This document shows positions 62,258 to 64,000 of a stretch of DNA of 64,000 nucleotides, one piece after another. Within the stretch, counting starts at the first letter, position 1. Each line of letters begins with the position of its first letter. The notes beneath the pieces were generated by a model. The model searched no databases, was not told where the DNA came from, and saw nothing but the letters and a program-made list of their open reading frames with translations. This DNA comes from Oscillospiraceae bacterium (GTDB lineage: Bacteria; Bacillota; Clostridia; Oscillospirales; Oscillospiraceae). The stretch covers positions 1-64,000 of the forward strand of contig SVKQ01000001.1 of the NCBI GenBank assembly GCA_015068325.1. The letters run 5' to 3'. The position numbers and the translations under genes were made by a program.

Positions 62258-62893
62258 TTATCGCGCCAGCGCCATTCCCATATCGTATACCTTTTGCCGC
62301 TCCTGGGGGAAGACCGTCTCATGGCGCGCTTTCTTGGCCTCCGGGTCGAACAGCGACCACTCCCAGTCGGTTTTGCTGTAGTCCCTGAGCTGGAGCGTGT
62401 TGCCGCTGACAAAGATCCGGGTGGGCCCCACAAAGCGGGACAGCGTCTGCTGATAGTTCTGCAGCAGCCCCAGATAGGCCGTGTCCGGCGCGTTGCTGGT
62501 CATGAGGAGCAGCACCGGGATGGGGCGCTCGTTGCAGCAGGGCGTCTCCAGATTGTAGGTCAGGTTCTGGAAAATGAGCCGCTCGTAGAGGGCCCGGAAA
62601 GAGGCGGTCAGCTCTCCGAGATAGTTGGGCGAGCCGATAATCAGACCGTCCGATTCCCGGATGGCGTCCAGCACCGGCATCAGGCCGTCGCGGCAGATGC
62701 AGTGACCCTTGTGCGTCTCCCTCTTGCAGCCGAAGCAGGAGATGCAGCCGGTGTACTTCTCCAGACGGAACAGATCGAACCGCTCCACGGCGGCGCCGGC
62801 GGCCTCCGCGCCCCGGGACGCCTCGGAGAGCAGCGTCTCTGTGTTCCAGCCCATCCTGGGGCCCGCGTTGACGGCGATGATTTTCCTGTGCAT
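62258..62893 (-). CDS. NADPH-dependent FMN reductase / flavodoxin family protein
   Basis: A 211-aa flavoprotein. The FMN-binding segment NAGPRMGWNTETLL at the start and GSPNYLGELTASFRALYERL are family hallmarks. A four-Cys cluster (CISCFGCKRETHKGHCIC) could bind a metal or iron-sulfur centre, as in iron-sulfur flavoproteins. GGAGAG precedes the ATG at 62893. Confidence 0.87.
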   Translation of the reverse strand: MHRKIIAVNAGPRMGWNTETLLSEASRGAEAAGAAVERFDLFRLEKYTGCISCFGCKRETHKGHCICRDGLMPVLDAIRESDGLIIGSPNYLGELTASFRALYERLIFQNLTYNLETPCCNERPIPVLLLMTSNAPDTAYLGLLQNYQQTLSRFVGPTRIFVSGNTLQLRDYSKTDWEWSLFDPEAKKARHETVFPQERQKVYDMGMALAR

Positions 62894-62935
62894 ATTTCTC
62901 TCCTTCGATGTCGTCTGCCCGATCTTTTCCATCGC

Positions 62936-63877
62936 TTACGCCCGGTTGAACTTTTCCTTGGGCTGCCGGCAGCGGGGGCACTTCCAGTCGTCAGGCAGCT
63001 CATCGAAGGCCACGCCGTCGTGCTCGGCGGGGTCGTAGACATAGCCGCAGATGGAGCAGACGTACTTGCCGGACGACTCCCGGGCGGTGAAGTCCACCTC
63101 CGGGAACACCGTCTCCACCGGATGGTCCAGATCCATCACGCGCTTTGCCTCCAGATTCTCGTAGCCCTGCGGCGTATGCGTGCCACAGTAGACCGTCGGA
63201 TGATTGCGAATAAACTCGCGCACTCTGTTCTGGGTCTCGCGGGCGGCGGGCAGATCGTCATACACAACGGACAGCTTGTCGGCATACATCGCCTCATCCA
63301 CATAGGTGATGTCGCCGTGGAACATATAGAAAAGGCCGTCGTTTTCCACGATGATGATGCTGTTGCCGTTGGTGTGGCCCTTGGCCCTGATGAAGGTGAT
63401 GCCGTCGCAGATCTTCTGGCTCTCCGGGAAGTTGTAGTAGGGGCCGTCCGTAAACGCAACGGGAACGATATTGCCGATGCCCTGCAGCTCGGCAGCGGAC
63501 AGCTCGTCGGCGTTGACATAGATCTTCGCGCGGGGGAAAGAGCGCAGCTCGCCGGAATGGTCGCTGTGCCGGTGGGTCAGCAGGATCTTCGTCACCTGCT
63601 CCGGCCGGTAGCCCAGGGCGGCAAGAGCGTCCATGTAGCTGCAGATGTCCCGGCCGGTATAGGCCGCGCTGGTCTCATCGGGCTGCTCCTCCGGCGTGCC
63701 GGCGGGCAGGCCGGTGTCTACCAGGATCACCTCGTCGCCGGTGTCGATGAGATAGTTCTGCAGACTGCCGCGGTAGCGGATATTGTGGTCGAACCGGTCC
63801 GTGCCCTCCTCGCCGCCGAAGGCGAAGGGCTGGGTATAAAACCCGTCTTTTCTGAATTTGACCGCCTGGATGATCAT
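62936..63877 (-). CDS. MBL-fold hydrolase with C-terminal rubredoxin domain
   Basis: A 313-aa protein. Residues 1-245 are a metallo-beta-lactamase fold with [11 protein letters not shown] and later [10 protein letters not shown]. Residues about 258-313 are a rubredoxin domain ([11 protein letters not shown] and [11 protein letters not shown]) that would bind one iron. The pairing suggests an electron-transfer or oxygen/ROS-handling role, but the MBL part lacks the full flavodiiron pattern. AGGAGGAAAA precedes the ATG at 63877. Confidence 0.87.
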   Translation of the reverse strand: MIIQAVKFRKDGFYTQPFAFGGEEGTDRFDHNIRYRGSLQNYLIDTGDEVILVDTGLPAGTPEEQPDETSAAYTGRDICSYMDALAALGYRPEQVTKILLTHRHSDHSGELRSFPRAKIYVNADELSAAELQGIGNIVPVAFTDGPYYNFPESQKICDGITFIRAKGHTNGNSIIIVENDGLFYMFHGDITYVDEAMYADKLSVVYDDLPAARETQNRVREFIRNHPTVYCGTHTPQGYENLEAKRVMDLDHPVETVFPEVDFTARESSGKYVCSICGYVYDPAEHDGVAFDELPDDWKCPRCRQPKEKFNRA

Positions 63878-64000
63878 CGGTTTTCCTCCTTCATTTTTAT
63901 GGTGCGCGGCACATTTCCCGCGACAGAACGCAAAAAGACTGTGATCAGCAGGATATAGCATATGGTTTTGGGCAGCATCAGCATGCCCAGCATGGGAACA
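63874..64000 (-). CDS. C-terminal end of a membrane protein gene (cut by window edge)
   Basis: About 41 codons are visible with a hydrophobic segment ([14 protein letters not shown]) and a basic tail ending MKEENR. Its stop overlaps the MBL gene start (ATGA), so the two genes are coupled. The family cannot be told. Confidence 0.5.
   Translation of the reverse strand, partial: VPMLGMLMLPKTICYILLITVFLRSVAGNVPRTIKMKEENR

Overview
The window is GC-rich bacterial DNA with typical Bacillota start sites (strong GGAGG ribosome sites and TTGACA/TATAAT promoters). It carries Clostridia-type mobile genes (Maff2, PcfB, TnpV, a large serine recombinase, MobC), a PyrR-type RNA leader, an RsgI-like anti-sigma factor and an ACGX-repeat peptide. 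I read it as a chromosome of an anaerobic gut Clostridia, probably Oscillospiraceae-like; the species is inferred and uncertain.

Layout. 0.1-5.4 kb (minus strand) is part of a conjugative element: ParB-like protein, DUF7768, ArdA, PcfB, VirD4 coupling protein and a shortened Maff2. A 25-bp palindrome occurs there four times. 5.7-9.5 kb holds small accessory genes: GNAT, HD hydrolase, XRE-TPR regulator and GyrI-like protein. 9.6-12 kb is a FeoA-FeoB fusion. 12.4-18.4 kb has two very large signalling genes, both interrupted: a REC-GGDEF-EAL-GGDEF protein with a frameshift, and a permease-histidine kinase-REC fusion with an in-frame TAG. 18.6-22.6 kb is a small mobilizable element (serine recombinase, relaxase, MobC). 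23-29.2 kb is a cargo-like minus-strand set: several acetyltransferases (one fused to a beta-lactamase-like domain), LytTR/DUF3021 and TnpV.

29.3-33.7 kb is the most unusual cassette. A 50-aa ACGX-repeat peptide is followed by a radical SAM/SPASM maturase, a quinone-oxidoreductase-like protein, a zinc-type macrodomain and a class M (SirTM-like) sirtuin. All are on one strand, mostly overlapping, and divergent from an HxlR regulator. 33.8-38 kb has BlaR1/BlaI and a phage-derived holin-lysozyme cassette. 38.1-41.3 kb has an ECF sigma factor with an RsgI-like anti-sigma carrying a long acidic tail, then DUF4956 and a VTC-type polyphosphate polymerase. 41.4-42 kb is a five-gene tRNA cluster (Gly, Arg, His, Gln, Lys). 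42.1-44.5 kb is a pyrF-HAD-pyrE operon behind a PyrR-like attenuated leader. Then come a class I amidotransferase-like gene and tRNA-Ser.

After tRNA-Ser (45.5 kb) the DNA is visibly more AT-rich up to about 59.6 kb and looks like an acquired island: a zinc-ribbon/nuclease protein, a hybrid kinase with its own solute-binding lipoprotein, TnpV copies and decayed genes, and a TetR-controlled catabolic operon (acetamidase, RraA, TRAP transporter DctPQM, nitrilase). 59.8-64 kb is a LysR-controlled redox set (flavodoxin, aldo/keto reductase, FMN reductase, MBL-rubredoxin protein) and the end of a membrane-protein gene cut by the window edge.
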